Shown: positions 12,163 to 14,211 of the stretch, piece after piece
Layout: each line of letters opens with the position of its first letter
Numbering within the stretch: the first letter of the stretch is position 1
From: Gammaproteobacteria bacterium
Lineage (GTDB): Bacteria > Pseudomonadota > Gammaproteobacteria > Chromatiales > Chromatiaceae
Assembly (NCBI GenBank): GCA_029287695.1
Contig: JARFQQ010000111.1
Coordinates: 1-14,211, forward strand
Reading direction: 5' to 3'
Length of the DNA stretch: 14,211 bases
Made by a program: the position numbers and the translations under genes
Notes under the pieces: generated by a model
Seen by the model: only the letters and a program-made list of their open reading frames with translations
Told to the model about the DNA's origin: nothing
Database searches by the model: none

Positions 12163-13289
12163 CCGGCGGCGGCTGCCTTTTCATGCGTGGCCGCACGTTT
12201 GCCGCGCAGCAGGTTCAGGCTCGCCAGGAAAAGGATCATGAGCGAGGCCCAGGCAAGCCAGTGCGGGACCAGGTGCTCACTCGCGGCCAGTTCCGCCCGG
12301 ATGGCAATACCATTTGTCTCCAGGAACCAGTCGAGCAATAGCCCGCCGGCGATGGCGGTGACTGCGACTCCGGCAAGGTAGGCAAACAGGGCGCGCTGGC
12401 CGAGTTCTCTGCGGATAATCCCCATGCTGCCAATGTTGCTTGCCGGCCCTGCCAGCAGAAAGACGAGCACCGTGCCCGGCGAGATGCCGGCCAGCAGTAA
12501 ACCGGTGGCGATCGGCGTCGATGCCGTCGCACAGACGTACATCGGAACGCTCACTGCGATCATTACGAGCATTGCTACAAGACCGCTGCCCCAGCGCGCC
12601 AGGAAATCCGGCGGCAGCCAGGTCGCCACCGCGGCCGAAAAGAGCAGTCCGATACAGAGCCAGAAAAGGATCCCGCCCAGCAGGTCCGTAAAAGCGAATC
12701 GAATTCCCGAGAACCAGTTCTCCTTTCCGTGCGGTGCCGTTTGCGTGTTGCAGCAGGAGGATTTTTCAGTATCCGATGAGCAGCAGGCATTCTCCTGGCT
12801 GACGGGAATCACTGGGGGCGGTGTGCAGCACTCCGATCCCGTATTGCAGCCGGTTTCCCGCCCGGATCGCTCTTCGGGAGCTGTTTCGATGTTGCTCCTG
12901 CCAACGAGAATGCCGGCAGTAATGGCCGAGATCACGGCGGCAATCGGGCGCACGATCGCCATGACCGGACCGAGCATGGCCCAGGTGACAGAGATCGAGT
13001 CGACACCGGTCTCTGGCGTTGAAACCAGGAAGGCGACCGTCGAGGATTTCGACGCTCCTGCGCGACGCAGGCCGAGTGCTGCCGGAATGACGCCACAGGA
13101 GCAGAGCGGCAGCGGCGCACCGATCAGCGCGGCCTTGATCACCGGGAGCAGTCCTTCCCCCTGCAGGTGCCTCTCGAGCAGTCGCTCCGGCATCAGTGTC
13201 TTGATCAGTCCGCCGATTACGAGCCCGAGCAGGAGCCAGGGCGCTGCATCCAGTGCCAGTTCGAGGAGATTGTTCAGAAAGCTGCTCAT
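12156..13289 (-). CDS. Two-domain permease of the SO_0444/UPF0718 (PF03773) family, probable Cu/Zn efflux
   Basis: 377 residues from the ATG at 13289. A TTG 19 codons upstream (13346) gives a polar extension unlike the family. Two homologous membrane halves are visible. The first has ALIGAPLPLCSCGVIPAALG (Cys63, Cys65) and VAFLVSTPETGVDS. The second has SVPMYVCATASTPIATGLLL and LLAGPASNIGSMG. The linker (about 140-190) is rich in cysteine: Cys148, 154, 155, 169, 170, 179 and 180, with three CC pairs, plus a His. This suggests metal capture or sensing on one side of the membrane. Relatives are annotated as Cu/Zn efflux transporters or as ArsP-like permeases. A MerR-type promoter upstream supports metal induction, but the metal is not certain. 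Confidence 0.85.
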   Translation of the reverse strand: MSSFLNNLLELALDAAPWLLLGLVIGGLIKTLMPERLLERHLQGEGLLPVIKAALIGAPLPLCSCGVIPAALGLRRAGASKSSTVAFLVSTPETGVDSISVTWAMLGPVMAIVRPIAAVISAITAGILVGRSNIETAPEERSGRETGCNTGSECCTPPPVIPVSQENACCSSDTEKSSCCNTQTAPHGKENWFSGIRFAFTDLLGGILFWLCIGLLFSAAVATWLPPDFLARWGSGLVAMLVMIAVSVPMYVCATASTPIATGLLLAGISPGTVLVFLLAGPASNIGSMGIIRRELGQRALFAYLAGVAVTAIAGGLLLDWFLETNGIAIRAELAASEHLVPHWLAWASLMILFLASLNLLRGKRAATHEKAAAAGQ

Positions 13290-13388
13290 GAATCTCTGGT
13301 TCGGATGTTTACTCTCTTTACGGGATCCGGAGAGCCCGCAGCGCAAGCCTGCCGGGGTTATCAGGGCCGGGGCAGGAACCTTGCCACT

Positions 13389-13420
13389 ATTCTAGACCCT
13401 GTTGTTTGATTCAGGGTCGA
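13389..13420 (-). promoter_or_regulatory. MerR/ZntR/CadR-type metal-responsive promoter of the efflux permease
   Basis: On the minus strand TCGACC (13420-13415) is followed by a 20-bp spacer and TAGAAT (13394-13389). The long spacer is typical of MerR-activated promoters. An inverted repeat GACCCTG-N10-CAGGGTC (13395-13418) fills the spacer and overlaps the end of the -35. Its ACCCT-N12-AGGGT half-sites resemble the ZntR and CadR/PbrR operators as I remember them. The leader to the ATG would be about 90 bases. No regulator gene for it is in the window. Confidence 0.6.
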
Positions 13421-13471
13421 GGGATGGCCTGCAATTCCTGTTGTTATTCGGCCAGTACCACCTTTTTCACG

Positions 13472-13477
13472 TATACT
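13472..13477 (+). promoter_or_regulatory. Probable -10 of the thiC promoter
   Basis: TATACT matches the -10 consensus 5/6. It would start transcription near 13484, right at the 5' edge of the TPP riboswitch, which supports the call. No convincing -35 lies at 16-18 bases upstream. Confidence 0.45.
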
Positions 13478-13487
13478 GAACGCCATT

Positions 13488-13568
13488 GAGCCGGGGGTGC
13501 ACGCACACACTGCGAGCTGAGAGAGTCCCTTGGAACCTGATCCAGATGATGCTGGCGTAGGGAGGCTT
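13488..13568 (+). promoter_or_regulatory. TPP riboswitch (THI element)
   Basis: The conserved blocks are present in order: GGGGGTGC, GCTGAGAGAGT, CCCTTGGAACCTGATC and GCTGGCGTAGGGA. The outer P1 helix can form between GAGCC (13488-13492) and GGCTT (13564-13568). TPP riboswitches bind thiamine pyrophosphate in the leader RNA and switch off thiamine genes. The element ends 47 bases before thiC, the most common target. Confidence 0.95.
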
Positions 13569-13588
13569 CTTCGGGCGTTCACCCGTGC

Positions 13589-13615
13589 GCTTCCACTGCC
13601 GCAGCGGGAGGAAGC
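13589..13615 (+). promoter_or_regulatory. Expression platform: hairpin masking the thiC ribosome site
   Basis: GCTTCC (13589-13594) can pair with GGAAGC (13610-13615), covering part of the GGGAGGAAG ribosome site just before the ATG at 13616. In competition, GGAGG (13561-13565) at the 3' side of the aptamer can pair with CTTCC (13590-13594), which would free the ribosome site when P1 is not formed. No T-tract follows, so control is probably at translation. Confidence 0.5.
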
Positions 13616-14211
13616 ATGAGCGCAATACCAGAAGATTTTATCAAGAAGACCTCGGAACTCTCCGGGGAAGTCACCCGTCCCTTTGCCAATTCGCGCAAGA
13701 TTCATGTCGAGGGATCGCGACCCGATATTCGCGTGCCGATGCGCGAGGTTGAGCAGACACCGACAACGACCAACGGAACCAACGAGCCTAACCCGCCCAT
13801 TTATGTCTACGATACCTCGGGGCCTTACGGTGATCCGGCCGTAAAGATCGACCTGCTCAAGGGTTTGCCTGATGTGCGTGCCGACTGGATTCTCGAACGT
13901 GACGATACAGAGCTGCTGGCCGGGCCGACATCCGAGTTCGGCAAGGAGCGGCAGAGCGATCCCGAGCTTGCCAACCTGCGCTTCGAGCATATCCGTCCTC
14001 CGCGTCGTGCGAAGGCCGGCAGCAACGTTACCCAGATGCACTATGCGCGCCAGGGCATCATCACCCCTGAAATGGAATATGTTGCCATTCGCGAAAACCA
14101 GAAGCTCGACGAGATGCGTAATGATCCTCGCTACGCACAGCTTTTGAAGCAGCATGCCGGCCAGAGTTTCGGCGCCAGCCTGCCGGACGCAATCACGCCG
14201 GAATTTGTGCG
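13616..14211 (+). CDS. thiC: Phosphomethylpyrimidine synthase ThiC, N-terminal part (3' end outside window)
   Basis: About 198 residues are visible before the window ends. The ATG at 13616 follows GGGAGG and gives the usual N-terminus. Recognisable segments are [47 protein letters not shown] and [20 protein letters not shown], all of the N-terminal ThiC domain. ThiC is a radical-SAM-type [4Fe-4S] enzyme that converts aminoimidazole ribotide into hydroxymethylpyrimidine phosphate for thiamine synthesis in the cytoplasm. The cluster-binding C-terminus lies beyond the window. The TPP riboswitch directly upstream fits the assignment. Confidence 0.97.
   Translation, partial: MSAIPEDFIKKTSELSGEVTRPFANSRKIHVEGSRPDIRVPMREVEQTPTTTNGTNEPNPPIYVYDTSGPYGDPAVKIDLLKGLPDVRADWILERDDTELLAGPTSEFGKERQSDPELANLRFEHIRPPRRAKAGSNVTQMHYARQGIITPEMEYVAIRENQKLDEMRNDPRYAQLLKQHAGQSFGASLPDAITPEFV

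Overview
The window looks like a chromosomal segment of a gammaproteobacterium of moderately high GC. The orn, pcnB and folK proteins are of gammaproteobacterial type, genes are tightly packed with ATGA/GTGA/TGATG overlaps, and start sites have sigma70-like hexamers. I see no insertion sequence, phage gene, tRNA, rRNA or CRISPR array. Both ends cut a gene: an AmpG-family permease on the left and thiC on the right.

Layout. Positions 1-1205 (+) hold the end of the AmpG-like permease and a TauE/SafE-like (DsbD_2/UreH type) membrane protein. Convergent to these is a secreted DUF4426 protein (1224-1655, -). Divergent from DUF4426 is a variant HesB/IscA-type Fe-S carrier (1831-2199, +), closed by a bidirectional terminator. 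Positions 2254-5509 (-) form a tightly coupled three-gene operon: a COG2907-type FAD oxidoreductase, a DUF1365 protein and a Cfa-like methyltransferase. Back to back with it, 5629-8184 (+) is a second operon: exported glutathione peroxidase, DUF523+DUF1722 protein (RudS-type tRNA 4-thiouridine desulfidase) and a MerR-family regulator. Then come orn (8338-8883), pcnB with an apparent ATT start (8931-10211), folK and a deoxynucleoside kinase. A 41-residue single-helix membrane protein (11342-11467, -), a YceI protein (11569-12162, +) and a two-domain metal-efflux permease with a Cys-rich loop (12156-13289, -) follow. The last gene is thiC, behind a TPP riboswitch.

How the genes work together. 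The most interesting region is the divergent module at 2254-8184. One 119-bp intergenic region carries a near-consensus promoter in each direction. A 15-bp palindrome (5557-5571) fills the spacer of the leftward promoter and overlaps the -35 of the rightward one. The products fit a photo-oxidative or near-UV response. The Cfa-like enzyme, DUF1365 and COG2907 recur together in light or singlet-oxygen regulons and resemble the furan-fatty-acid (Ufa) genes. Gpx removes peroxides in the envelope. RudS enzymes erase the near-UV chromophore s4U from tRNA. The MerR protein resembles light-response (class II LitR-like) regulators that lack a B12 site. No photolyase or photoreceptor is encoded here. 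The regulatory link is inferred from layout and family knowledge, not shown.

Other points are the ATT start of pcnB, which parallels the AUU start reported for E. coli pcnB. A ZntR/CadR-like promoter (20-bp spacer with an inverted repeat) precedes the metal permease.
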